DNA of 64,000 nucleotides from Cercis canadensis (Eukaryota; Streptophyta; Magnoliopsida; Fabales; Fabaceae): the NCBI GenBank assembly GCA_003255065.1, contig QAOA01004678.1, positions 1 to 64,000 of the forward strand. The letters are read 5' to 3'. Both the position numbers and the translations under genes were made by a program. The notes beneath the pieces are model-generated. The model did not search any database. It saw only the letters and a program-made list of their open reading frames with translations, and was not told the origin of the DNA. This document shows positions 1-10,712 of the stretch, in pieces; the first letter of the stretch is position 1; each line of letters begins with the position of its first letter.

Positions 1-2730
1 AAATCAGCTCAAGTATTTGATCTCTTACACATAGATCTCTGGGGCCTTTACAGTACAGCATCTATCACAGGAGCTCATTACATGCTTACTGTGGTAGATG
101 ACTACAGTAGAGCTACTTGGGTCTTTCTCCTCAGACATAAACACCAAACCCTTGCCACCCTTAAGACATTTTTCAAAATGATCCTCACTCAATTTGCCAA
201 ACACATTAAGTGCATTCGCACAGATAACGGGACTGAATTCACCAGCACTGAGTGTCAAACTTTCTTGTCTAACCAAGGCACTCTTCATCATAAGAGTTGT
301 GTTTATACACCTCAGCAAAATGANGAAAGAAAGCATAGGCATCTTCTACAACTTGCACGAGCACTCATGTTTCAAGCCAACCTTCCTACCCAATTCTGGG
401 GTCACTCTCTTTTAATGGCAGCATACCTCATAAACAAATTGCCTACCCAAATTCTCGACTGGAAAACTCCTTATGAGTTACTTAATAACACCAAACCAGA
501 TTACAACCTTCTCAAAGTTTTTGGTTGCCTTTGCTATGCCACAAACACTCACCCACACAAAGGAAAGTTTGACACTAGAGCTTTTAAATGCATTTTTCTT
601 GGCTTTGTCACAGGACAGAAAGCTTATAGGGTTTATGACCTGACATCTCATCACATTTATACCTCTCGTGATGTTATTTTTCATGAGCATGTTTTTCCTT
701 TTGCTACTGCTCCCCTCCCCACAGATGACTTCTGTCTTCCTGTCCCACCTATTGACTCACACACTTCTGCTTCTCTTCCTCTCACTCCACCACATTCCCC
801 TATTCTCCCTGTTCCTGAGGTTCCCTCAACTTCTAATGATTTTCCCACTGCTGACCTCTCAGATGTCCTTGATCACCCACCAGAACCCCCTGCTTCCTTA
901 CCTACCACTCTTTCCTCCTCACCTCCGACCTCTCTTTCTCTTTCACCTGCACCTGTTCCTATTCCTTCCACCCTTAGACATAGCTCTAGACTTAAGATGA
1001 AACCTGCCTGGATGTCAGATTTTGTCTCCAATGTTTTCCTTCCCTCAGACCTCCCTACTCTCCACTCCTCACCTGCCTCTATCCCACCTGGTTTTACTGG
1101 TTATACCCCACCTACCTTCCCTTATCATCATTCACCTATTTTTACTACTTCCTACATGTCCTTTCTTGCAAATGTGTCTTCTGTTCATGAACCCCATTCT
1201 TATTATCATGCATGCAAGAGTGACAAATGGCTTGAAGCCATGGATAAAGAATTGCAGGCTCTTGAATCCAATCATACTTGGGACTTGGTTCCATTGCCTC
1301 CTGGTAAAAAGGCTATTGGTTCCAAATGGGTGTATAAAATCAAGCATCTGCCTGATGGGACTATTGACAGATACAAGGCACGCTTAGTTGCAAAAGGGTA
1401 TCATCAAATTGAGGGAATTCATTACAAGGACAGCTTCTCACCTGTTGCTAAATTAGTTACTGTGAGAATATTTCTGAGCATTGTGACTGCCAAACAGTGG
1501 GGGCTTCACCAACTAGACATTAACAATGCCTTTCTTCATGGTTATTTGGATGAAGAAGTCTTCATGCATCCACCTCAAGGTTATACCAAAGCCAAACCTC
1601 ATGAGGTCTGCTTGCTCAAACGTTCCCTCTATGGCCTGAAGCAGGCTTCTAGGCAATGGAACTTGGAGTTTTCTGCTAAACTTCAAGCTTATGGTTTTAC
1701 TCAAAGTCCTCATGATCATTGCCTATTCACACTACACACCTCAACCTCTTTCTTGGCTCTGTTAGTGTATGTTGATGACGTTTTGATCACAGGGACTCAT
1801 GACCATGACATCATCCAAGTTAAAAAATTTTTGCATCATGCCTTTACCATCAAAGATTTGGGCGCTGCTCACTATTTTTTAGGCCTTGAAATTGCTCGAG
1901 GTGCCACTGGAACCTATGTTACCCAACGTAAATATGTCTTGGACATCTTACATGATGCTGGTTTGATTGGTGCCAAACCCACTGCTACTCCTTTACCAAA
2001 AGGTCAGAATTTCTCTTCTGCTGGTGCTGCTTTACCTGAGCCAGATAGGTATCGAAGACTTGTTGGCCGCCTCCTCTATCTGAATCTAACTAGGCCTGAC
2101 ATCACTCATGCAGTGCATCAATTGAGCCAATACATGCACCGTCCTACTCAAGCACACTGGAATGGTGCTATACATGTGCTTAAGTACCTTAAAGGCACAC
2201 CCTCTCGTGGTTTATTCTTTGCTTCTGCCTCTGGTTTCAATCTCACAGCCTACTGTGATGCTGACTGGGCAGCTTGCAAGGACACCAGGCGCTCTATTAC
2301 TGGTTATTGCATTTTTCTTGGCTCTTCACTCATTTCTTGGAAGACCAAGAAACAGAATACTGTTAGCCGGTCCTCAGCAGAGGCAGAATATCGAAGTTTA
2401 GCTACTACAGTTTGTGAATTGCTCTGGATCACCTACATTCTTCAAGATTTACATATTCCCTTTCAATTGCCTATTCCTCTGTGGTGTGACAACTTGGCTG
2501 CTTTGCACATTACTGCCAATCCGGTATTCCATGAGCGCACCAAGCACCTTGACATTGACTGTCACTTGGTCAGGGAAAAATATAAAGCTGGCTTTGTTCT
2601 TCCTAAGTACATTTCCTCCAAAGCTCAGCTCGCTGATGTTTTCACAAAAACCCTTGCTGGTCCTCAGTTCACCCTTCTCCTCTCCAAGTTGGGATTGGTT
2701 GATTTCCATAATTCCCAATCTCCCACTTGA
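1..2730 (+). CDS. pol: copia pol polyprotein (integrase-RT-RNase H), 5' partial
   Basis: The frame is open from base 1 and ends in TGA at 2728-2730; the first ATG at 82 is internal. The integrase core shows the first catalytic Asp in HIDLWGPY and the second in IRTDNGTEF; the Glu lies just after an N at 324, where about two codons of the usual QNGVVERKH motif seem lost. A Ser/Pro/Thr-rich linker (about 705-1000) separates integrase from reverse transcriptase, which has the polymerase box LLVYVDDVL near 1760-1790. RNase H follows (YCDADWA, SSAEAEYRSLA) and the protein ends after ADVFTKTL. Integrase inserts cDNA, and RT with RNase H makes it. The N could hide a small deletion or an assembly gap. 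Confidence 0.93.
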   Translation, partial: KSAQVFDLLHIDLWGLYSTASITGAHYMLTVVDDYSRATWVFLLRHKHQTLATLKTFFKMILTQFAKHIKCIRTDNGTEFTSTECQTFLSNQGTLHHKSCVYTPQQNXERKHRHLLQLARALMFQANLPTQFWGHSLLMAAYLINKLPTQILDWKTPYELLNNTKPDYNLLKVFGCLCYATNTHPHKGKFDTRAFKCIFLGFVTGQKAYRVYDLTSHHIYTSRDVIFHEHVFPFATAPLPTDDFCLPVPPIDSHTSASLPLTPPHSPILPVPEVPSTSNDFPTADLSDVLDHPPEPPASLPTTLSSSPPTSLSLSPAPVPIPSTLRHSSRLKMKPAWMSDFVSNVFLPSDLPTLHSSPASIPPGFTGYTPPTFPYHHSPIFTTSYMSFLANVSSVHEPHSYYHACKSDKWLEAMDKELQALESNHTWDLVPLPPGKKAIGSKWVYKIKHLPDGTIDRYKARLVAKGYHQIEGIHYKDSFSPVAKLVTVRIFLSIVTAKQWGLHQLDINNAFLHGYLDEEVFMHPPQGYTKAKPHEVCLLKRSLYGLKQASRQWNLEFSAKLQAYGFTQSPHDHCLFTLHTSTSFLALLVYVDDVLITGTHDHDIIQVKKFLHHAFTIKDLGAAHYFLGLEIARGATGTYVTQRKYVLDILHDAGLIGAKPTATPLPKGQNFSSAGAALPEPDRYRRLVGRLLYLNLTRPDITHAVHQLSQYMHRPTQAHWNGAIHVLKYLKGTPSRGLFFASASGFNLTAYCDADWAACKDTRRSITGYCIFLGSSLISWKTKKQNTVSRSSAEAEYRSLATTVCELLWITYILQDLHIPFQLPIPLWCDNLAALHITANPVFHERTKHLDIDCHLVREKYKAGFVLPKYISSKAQLADVFTKTLAGPQFTLLLSKLGLVDFHNSQSPT

Positions 2731-2738
2731 GGGGGGGA
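2729..2738 (+). other. polypurine tract of copia element
   Basis: A purine run (GAGGGGGGGA) overlaps the pol stop codon and directly precedes the TG that opens the 3' LTR. This is the expected primer site for plus-strand DNA synthesis. Confidence 0.85.
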
Positions 2739-3078
2739 TGTACAGAATATTATGAGTTAGTTAGTTAGTTAGATTATCTGGTTTATCTATAACTAGCATA
2801 GTGAGTTAGTTAGCTATACTGTAGTTTATATTAGCTGATTTACTTAACCTTAGTTAGCTGGTATAGTTTCATTCTGTTATCAGGCAGTTAGTGAAGACTA
2901 AGTCATATGCCCACGTGGCATCTTACTTTCCTTTATTGATTTGTATATATATATACATCTGATGTAATGTATTTGTGAAATACAGAATATACAAGAAATA
3001 TTTTTACATTCTCTCTGCTTCATTCTTCTACTTCCTTCGTTGCTTTACTGTCAATCATCCTTTCTAAGGAATCTAACA
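2739..3078 (+). repeat. 3' LTR of copia element (about 340 bp)
   Basis: Starts TGTACAG after the polypurine tract and ends near TCTAACA; the exact end is uncertain by 2 bp because CACA follows. It contains GTTA microsatellite-like repeats near its start, a TATATATATATA promoter-like run near 2945 and a pyrimidine-rich stretch near 3010-3060. The partner LTR is outside the window, so boundaries rest on the TG/CA termini and PPT only. Confidence 0.8.
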
Positions 3079-3371
3079 CACATCAGCTACAGAAAATGAT
3101 AACAATTGTGATTTTGTCTTGATGAAAACAACATAGTGTGTATGATTTTGGTTCTGCAAACTTGTTTCAAGTTCAGAGTGAAAGAAATTGATACAAGAAT
3201 GTGTTTGTGTTATGCTATAATGTAATTCTTGATGATTTTCTTTGTTCTGGTAGGGTTAAGCCTATTTATGTCATTAAATTATGTTTATGTTGATGTTTTT
3301 TGTTTCAATGACCAAACTTACACTCTTTTAAATGAACATTATGTGTTCATGCTCTTTGTTTTAACACAACT
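3079..3371. other. flanking host DNA left of Ogre insertion; TSD CAACT
   Basis: No gene recognised. The last five bases (3367-3371, CAACT) are repeated exactly at 21890-21894 on the other side of the Ogre element and mark its insertion site. Confidence 0.7.
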
Positions 3372-6291
3372 TGTCGCAACGTCCCTTTCAGGAGCACGAT
3401 GCGGAGCGGCGAAATCCTCCATGCGGAAAGAAATAGAAAGTTAACAATGTGCAATAATATGTAAGAAAATAATGGAGTCGCCACCAATCATTTTATTCTA
3501 TTTTTAGCAAATAGAATGGTGTGATTGGACACCTAAATAATTTGGTCTACGTTCAGAGCTTAGATTCGGGGGTTGATTACGTGTAGGGAAGGTATTAGCA
3601 CCCTACGATGTCCATTCTTAGAACGGTTACCCATTTAATCACTAGTTATCTTTTTAAATGAATTAAATTAGTCCTAAAATTTTGTTAGGTTCTACCAGCA
3701 CTTCTGGAAAAAACCTAAAGGATGCTTCAAGACTATTAGGTGAAGTTTGTGATTGTCATTACAATCCTCCCCCAATCTATTATATCATAAGCAATATTTA
3801 GCAATCTCACTAATTAAGTGATATCTAGATACATGAAAAATAATTTATATGTGTTTATGAAATGTTTAAGGTTCGTGATAAAGATTTTTATTGGAAGTAT
3901 TTCTTTAAGTCCACCAATCTACTTGGAAAGACTAAAGTGACACTCCTCACCTCTGGAGTGTCAAGGAATCACTGTCATTACAGCTATCCCTAACTATTCC
4001 TTCGTCGGTACCTTTTAACTCACATTAAGGTAATTAAACCTAAAATATTATATTTAGAAAATGTTTGTTTGAAAATTATGTCCCAACAAAGATTTTTATC
4101 AGGGATTGACCTCATGCCCTGCCAGTACCTCTAGCCGAACTAGGGACATCCCTTTACCTCCGGAATATCGAAACCTCGTCATTATCATGACTAATTTCAA
4201 TTATTCCCTCGTCAATAATCTTTTTCTAGCATAATTAAAAATAATATTAAGATGTAAGGAGATGAATTATAATGTAACAAATTATTACTATAAATGTGGC
4301 AATTAAAAGGATAAAGACGATATTGAGAATTTTATTGGCCACACCAGTACCTCTGGCATAGCCAAAAAAAAATTTATCTCTCACCTCAGGAACATTAAAA
4401 AAAAAAATTGTCAACACAATTTTTTCTAACTTAATCCGTCGTCGGGTTTTGATTTTTGCTAAAAAGAATTGAGTATAATATGAAATAAATGAAACTAAAA
4501 TAAATTAAGATTCTTGATATAAAGTAAGAGTAACAATAACAATAAAAAAAAAGTTACAAAGTAAATAAACAAATTTAAAATGACTCAAAAATAAATAAAA
4601 ATCCTAAACATACACACAAAAGTAAAGATTTAAAAAAAATAAAATGAAGGAAAGCCCAATCAAATGCATCACACATCATAAAAATAACCAAAATAATAAT
4701 AATAATAACCTAGCTCAANAATAAAAAAAAGTTACAAAGGAAATAAACAAATTTAAAATGACTCAAAAATAAATAAAGATCCTAAACATACACACAAAAG
4801 TAAAGATTTAAAAAAAATAAAATGAAGGAAAGCCCAATCAAATGCATCACACATCATAAAAATAACCAAAAAAATAATAATAATAACCTAGCCCAAATGA
4901 AGAAATGGCCTAATCTTAACAAAAAAATAAATAAATAAAACACACAAATAGGCTGGCCCAATTCGGCCAGCCCAATCAGCAAACCAAATGATCCAAAATT
5001 GCATGATATTCGGCCCAGTCCAAGGAAAAGGCTGAAGTAGTGTGGCTAGTTAGCCCATTTCGGCCTTGGCCCAATAGCAAACACAAATCAACATTTGTTT
5101 TATGCAGCCCAGCAGGAATGAAGCAAGTGTTGGTCCAAGAAAAAGGCTAAAATAGTATTACTGATTGGCCCATTTCGACTTGGCCCAATAACAAACAAAA
5201 ATCAGCATTCTCTTTATTCAAGCCCAGCAAGAATAAAACAAGTATTGTGTAGCCCTTTTTTATTATATGTCTACTTGGCCCATGCACCAATTAGCCAAGT
5301 AAATGAGATAGAAAAAGAAACAAAGGGTGCCTTAAAAGATTGGCCCATTCGGCCACACTAACTAGGAAACAAAAAAAAGAATTGTAATGTGAAAAATGAA
5401 GGCAGTGAACCAGAACAGGGGAGGGGGTATACGGCAAGGAGAAAGAAAAAGGAAAGGGGAGATGGAGAGCAAGAAAGAAAACGCAAGGGAGAACTTCTCA
5501 AATTTTCAAATTAGTGGCTCAAGAAGGTGGTAAGAATCCTTCTCTCTATTTCATTCCTTCCCTAAAAATCTTTAGCTTCTTTTCTAATTTTCCCATTAGG
5601 TATTGTTTCTCTCTCTAGAAAATGGGCCTCTCTCTCTCTTTGATTTAGTTTCTCCTTTTTACTCAGTTTTTCCCTTTCTAATTTGGCCTCCACTATGCTT
5701 CAAGTTATAATTCCATACATGCACCTAGAGATTTTAATTTCTAGGTTTTTACTTTCTTCAACAAATTGGGAAAATTTAGCATAGAAAGAATGAGATAGTG
5801 TTGGTACCTGGGGTGCTTTCTGGATTCTCTTCCTATGTCTTTACTGTGTCTGGTGTATTTGCTGTGTGTGTCTGTGTATTATCGTCTGCTTCTTTTCTTC
5901 TCCTCTAGTCTTCTCTTGTGTCTGTGTATTGCTCTCTGCTTGTGTTTCTTTTTTTCTCTATTTTTGTTTCAGAATTTTCGGTCTTTTTGTCTGTGTATTG
6001 TGAGGCTTTTTATAGCCAAAATTGTGAGCAAGTTTCCTGGTTAACTCCTAATGTAGTTTTCCTTGTTTCATGCTGTAAATGGGGACTGTAGGATGGGCGG
6101 CCGGACTGGTGAATGGCACTTCGCCGAAAGCAAATTGCCGCCCAGAGGTCAGAAATGCAGAGATCAATTTTGCTCTTTTTTGTATTTATTGTTATTAATA
6201 ATAATATTTTTTTGTATTTTATTATTATTATTATTATTATTTTTATTATTTGATTTCATTTATTTCTTATTACATAATTTTGGTATCAACA
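3372..6291 (-). repeat. Ogre 3' LTR (left copy)
   Basis: In element orientation it begins TGTTGATACC (plus-strand end 6291) and ends GGGACGTTGCGACA (plus-strand start 3372). It aligns along its length with 18984-21889. It contains four diverged tandem units headed by an ACCAG..CTGG motif near 3696, 3911, 4118 and 4343, and a pyrimidine-rich block near 5820-6010 whose open frames are compositional. The 4541-4896 duplication around the N at 4719 is absent from the right LTR. Confidence 0.95.
4541..4896. repeat. suspected false tandem duplication at single-N joint (4719)
   Basis: 4541-4718 and 4720-4896 are near-identical (about 177 bp) and meet at a single N. The left copy ends CCTAGCTCAA exactly where the right copy runs on into new sequence, as expected for unmerged overlapping contig ends. 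Confidence 0.75.
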
Positions 6292-6305
6292 GCTGCCCCC
6301 CTTTG
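6292..6305 (-). other. Ogre polypurine tract
   Basis: On the minus strand the purine-rich AAAGGGGGGCAGC directly precedes the TGTTGATACC start of the 3' LTR. Position and composition match a plus-strand primer. Confidence 0.8.
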
Positions 6306-6439
6306 CTTGTCTATTTATATACAAATAACGAGCAAAGGAATTGATCCAAAATTTATGCTAGGCATGAAATGAAAATTTCGTGGAAATGAAAGCAAGTATT
6401 TACACAAGCTAAGCATGACTATATATTAGTCGTAAAAAT

Positions 6440-7400
6440 TGAAATAAGACCTAGATAGGTTAGACTCGATTCAAACATGATGGATTCGATTTAATCACAA
6501 GAAAAATTAAACAAATGACCCAGGTTATCCGGGCTCGACCCAACCAAACTGGATTCGATTTAACAGCAAGAAAATAAAAAAAATGACCAAGTGTATCCAG
6601 GTTCGACCCATCCAAGTTGGATTCAATTTAACAACAGGAAAAATAATAATGACTCAGGGTATCCGAGTTCGACCTAGCCAAGCTGGATTAGATTTAATAA
6701 CAAGAAAAATTAAACAAATGACCCAGGGTATCCGGGCTTGACCCAACCAGGCTGGATTCGATTTAATAGCAAGAAAATTAAACAAATGACCCAGGGTATC
6801 CGGGCTCGACCCAACCAAGCTGGATTCGATTTAATAGCAAGAAAATTAAACAAATGACCCAGGGTATCCGGGCTCAACCCAACCAAGTTGAATTTGATTT
6901 AACAACAGGAAAAATAATAATGACCCAGGGTATCCGGGCTCGACCCAGCCAAACTGGATTCAATTTAACAAGAAAATTAAACAAATGACCCAGGGTATCT
7001 GAGCTCGACCTAGCAAAGGTGGATTCAATTTAACAACAGGAAAAATAATAATGACCTACGGTATCCGGGCTCGACCCAACCAAATTACCCAGCAAAGGTG
7101 GGTTCGATTTAACAACATGAAAAATAATAATGACCCAGGGTATCCGGGCTCAACCCAACCAAGTTGAATTCGATTTAACAATAGGAAAAATAATAATGAC
7201 CCAGGGTATCCGGGCTCGACCCAGCCAAACTGGATTCGATTTAACAGCAAGAAAATTAAACAAATGACCCAGGGTATCCGGGCTTGACCCAGCAATGGTG
7301 GATTCGATTTAACAACAGGAAAAATAAGCAGTGACCTAGACAAGCTAGGCTTGATCCAAACAGAATGGATTCGATTTAAGAACATGAAATTAAACAGCGA
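6440..7400 (-). repeat. tandem array in Ogre 3' UTR (about 14 units of about 67 bp)
   Basis: A unit containing GACCCAGGGTATCCGGGCTC and GGATTCGATTTAACA recurs with GGATTC-type anchors at 6482, 6551, 6619, 6684, 6754, 6822, 6890, 6956, 7021, 7100, 7166, 7232, 7300 and 7367. Spacing is 65-70 bp, with one 79-bp step at 7021-7100 where part of a unit is duplicated. Outer units are more diverged than inner ones, as in arrays growing by unequal exchange or template slippage. Ogre-type elements are known to carry such arrays downstream of integrase, and these can seed satellite DNA. A 132-codon minus-strand frame through the array is a by-product of the near 66-bp period. Confidence 0.93.
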
Positions 7401-8405
7401 GAAAGATAAATGAGTGATAGAGATAATACGCAATGCATGCTCCATGTATGTCAATTTACATGTTAAATTTAAAAAACATTTTGGTATTCAGAAAATTTCC
7501 TTTTTGCTTCTTTGACCTCGGAAGACTGGTTCAAACAATGTCAAGGATGAACAACAACAAAATCTTAATCGTTGGTAAAAAGATGAAGCCCACTCTTGGA
7601 TCCATGTTTTTCCCTTATGAGACAAAGTGATAACCAATAGTATTACTCTTGAGATAACTCCTCTTCTGCAAGGTCAGTCTTTTGCTCAACTGATATATGC
7701 TTGAGAATTTAGTGTGTTCCTTGCAAGCTCTTGAATTTCACATACTTAATTCTTGATACGCTTAGCTAAAGTTAACACATGTTTCACATTTCAATATATA
7801 ATCATCATGAGAAAGCATATTCAATTAGCAAAATAGGTTACAATTGGGTGAAAATAATTATAGACTAAATGGGAAAAGATTAAACATTCAAAATGGAAAA
7901 AGGCACAATAATGGCATTATGAAATCAACGACAAAAGAAGGTAGAATAAGGTTTCTAGCTCTTCCGGTGAAAACTTTTAAGATGAATAATGACAGCTGCC
8001 CCAGTATATGATTCTGAAAACCCCTATAATTGGCTCTTCTGAATATCATCTGATCCCTTTTGCATAATTGACCACTTCTTTCAATTTGTCACTCCCGTGA
8101 AAACTTCCACCATATTTAGTGCCTGTGTTGCTCTCTTTGACCTTGACTTCTCTTATGTTTTTTCTTTCAACTTTTTCACCTACTAAGTCACTTCATTTCA
8201 TTTTTTCCGCTCCAATTTTTGCCTTGGTTGCCTTTTCAGGTTTTCAACCAAACGAGCCCTTTCCCTCTTTTGGAACCCTAACTTTTGCCTAGGTGACCTT
8301 TTCAGGTTTTCAACCTAGCGGGTTAATTATTCATTTTTTTTAAGGAAAGCAAAATGGCACAAAGCAACTTCATTGATTGAATGAAAGAAAATACAAGCAT
8401 GCCCT
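7401..8405 (-). other. Ogre 3' untranslated spacer between integrase and tandem array
   Basis: No coding sequence recognised. It contains a diverged short repeat of TGCCTAGGTGACC/TTTTCAGGTTTTCAACC type near 8220-8320. It belongs to the element because it lies between integrase and the 3' LTR. Confidence 0.7.
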
Positions 8406-10712
8406 TTATGCATAGTATTTTTTGACTACATCTGAGTTTACAGGACGTAATAATTCTTCTCCATCCATCTTAGCAAGGATCAATGCTCCTCCAGAAAAAG
8501 CTCGTTTTACCACATAAGGTCCTTCATAGTTTGGAGTCCATTTCCCACGATGATCCTTTTGAATTGGTAAGATCTTTTTCAATACCAAATCTCCTTCTTG
8601 AAATTGACGTGGTCTCACTTTTTTGGCGTGAGCCCTCATCATCTTTCTTTGATAGAGTTGGCCATGACATAGCGCAACCAGTCTTTTCTCTTCAATCAGG
8701 TTTAATTAATCATATCGCGCTCGTGTCCATTCGGCTTCTTCTAATTCTGCCTCCATCATCACCCTTAATGAGGGTATTTCTACCTCAATTGGAAGCACAG
8801 CTTCCATCCCGTAAACTAGTGAAAAAGGAGTTGCCCCTGTAGAAGTGCGGACTGACATGCGATAGCCATGAAGAGCAAAAGGAAGCATATCATGCCAATC
8901 CTTGTATGATATGGTCATCTTTTCGACGATTTTCTTGATGTTTTTGTTGGCTGCCTCAACCGCTCCGTTCATTTTCGGGCGATATGGGGATGAGTTATGA
9001 TGTTTTATCTTAAATCTTTCACATAGTTCCGTCATCAACTTGTTGTTCAAATTCATTGCATTATTCGTAATGATTCTCTCAGGTATACCATAGCGACAAA
9101 TTCATTCCTTCTTGATGAATTTTAGCACCACTCCTTTTGTTACATGAGCATAAGAAGCAACTTCAACCCATTTTGTGAAGTAATCAATTGCAACCAGGAT
9201 GAAGCGAAGCCCATTCAAGGCTTTTGGTTCGATCGGGCCTAGAACATCCATGCCCCACATTGAGAATGGCCATGGTGCCGATAAGACATTTAGAGGTATA
9301 GGTGGTGTATGGATCCTATCAGCATATATTTGACATTTGTGGCATTTTCTCACATAATTAATGCAATCAGATTCCATTGTCAACCAATAATACCCTGTCC
9401 TTAATATCTTTCTTGCCATGGCATGCCTATTTGCATGTGTTCCACAAATACCCTCATGCACATCTTCAATGATCCTTTTTGCCTCTGGTATATCAACACA
9501 TCTCAGAAGCACTGTATCATAATTTCTTTTGTATAACACATCCTCATTTAGGAAGAAACCCATTGCTAACCTCCTTATGGTTCTTTTGTCATTTTCTGAA
9601 GCACTAGGTGGGTATTCCCTGCTTTTAATGAAAGATTTAATATCTTGATACCATGGTTTCCCGTTAGGCTCTTCTTCTATCGTTAAGCAGTATGCTGGGC
9701 AATCTTGCCTAGTCATCTTTATAAGTGGCATCTCTTTATCATTATCAATCTTGAACATTGAGGATAAAGTTGTCAGCGCATCGGCCAACTGATTATCTTC
9801 TCGAGGGATATGATAAAAGGTGATCTCCTCAAATTGTCTAGACAACTCTTTTATGTAGTAACGATATGGATTCAATTTGGAATCTCGAGTCTCCCACTCC
9901 CCTTTCAGTTGATTGATCACCAAAGCTGAATCTCCATATACTTCTAAAATTTTTGCTTTTGATTCTATCGCTGCTTGTATTCCCATGGTGCATGCTTCAT
10001 ACTTGGCTATATTATTTGTGCAGTCAAAACATAGCCTAGCGGTAATTAGGATAAGCTTCTCTTCAGGAGATATTAGTACAGCGCCGATTCCATGCCCTAA
10101 AGCATTGGAGGCTCCATCAAATAGCAAAGTCCACTTCTCGCCCCTTAGAGTCTCTTTATCTTTGAATAATACCATTATATCCTCATCCGGAAAATCGCAT
10201 TGCATCGACCCGTATGTTTCTACTGGTTGATTAGCTAAGTAGTCGGCCAGTGCGCTTCCTTTTATCACTTTTTGGGTGACATAAATGATGTCATATTCAG
10301 ATAAAAGAACTTGCCATCGTCCGATTCTTCCTGTGAGAGCTGGTTTCTCAAAAATGTATTTGATTGGATCCATTTTAGACACCAGCCAAGTTGTATAATA
10401 CAACATATATTGTCGCAAACGATGAGCCGCCCAAGCTAGAGCATAACATGTGCGTTCTAACAATGAGTATTTGACCTCATAATTCGTGAACTTTTTGCTC
10501 AAGTAGTAAATGGCATGTTCTTTTCTCCCAAATTCATCATGTTGTCCCAGTACACAACCCATTGATCCTTCAAGCACTGTTAGATACATAATGAGAGGCC
10601 TTCCTGGTACTGGTGGGACTAGAATCGGTAGTTCTTGCAAGTATTGTTTGATTTTCTTAAATGCCCTTTGACAATCTTCATTCCATTTGGAAGTTTGATT
10701 TTTGCGCAGCAA
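8406..10712 (-). pseudogene. pol: Ogre pol C-terminal part: RT tail, RNase H, second (aRNH-type) RNase H, integrase
   Basis: Frame 10712-9102 runs from the end of RT through a gypsy RNase H-like domain (SMGCVLGQHD, LERTCYALAWA) and then a second RNase H of the archaeal type (LLFDGASNALGHGIGAVLI, AKYEACTMGIQAA, REDNQLADAL), the dual arrangement typical of Tat/Ogre. The integrase zinc finger (GTHANRHAMARKIL, CHKCQ) and first catalytic Asp (MWGMDVLGP) follow. A TGA at 9102-9104 breaks the frame. The second catalytic Asp is replaced by Asn (IITNNAMNLN, codon 9063-9065). The Glu segment (NGAVEAANKN) is in 9056-8706, which ends in TAA where CAA (Gln) is expected. The C-terminal GPY/F-type module (GPYVVKRAFSGGALIL) is in 8642-8406. 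Clearly inactive. Confidence 0.93.

Larger units (their letters stand above)
1..3078 (+). mobile_element. Ty1/copia retrotransposon, 5'-truncated by window edge
   Basis: The order integrase, reverse transcriptase, RNase H, polypurine tract and LTR identifies a Ty1/copia element in plus orientation. The 5' LTR, gag and protease lie outside the window. The short (340 bp) LTR and the pol sequence are consistent with the Ale/Retrofit lineage, but this is an inference without a phylogeny. The frame is open for its whole visible length apart from one ambiguous base, so it looks younger than most other elements here. Confidence 0.93.

Noticed and set aside
3229-3444. 71-codon plus-strand frame across the Ogre left boundary
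   Set aside because: It crosses the target duplication and LTR end, so it cannot be an original gene.
5835-6344. Leu/Phe/Ser-rich open frames in the Ogre LTRs (also 21391-21760)
   Set aside because: Compositional frames in a pyrimidine-rich LTR block; the two LTR copies differ by frame-changing and non-synonymous differences.
6440-7400. Regular repeats considered as a CRISPR-like array
   Set aside because: There are no unique spacers; whole units are similar end to end, and the array lies inside a plant retrotransposon.
7056-7454. 132-codon minus-strand frame with repeated NRIQ.GWVEPGYPGSLLFF units
   Set aside because: It is produced by the tandem array having a period near 66 bp (22 codons); it lies in the Ogre 3' UTR and no known protein matches.
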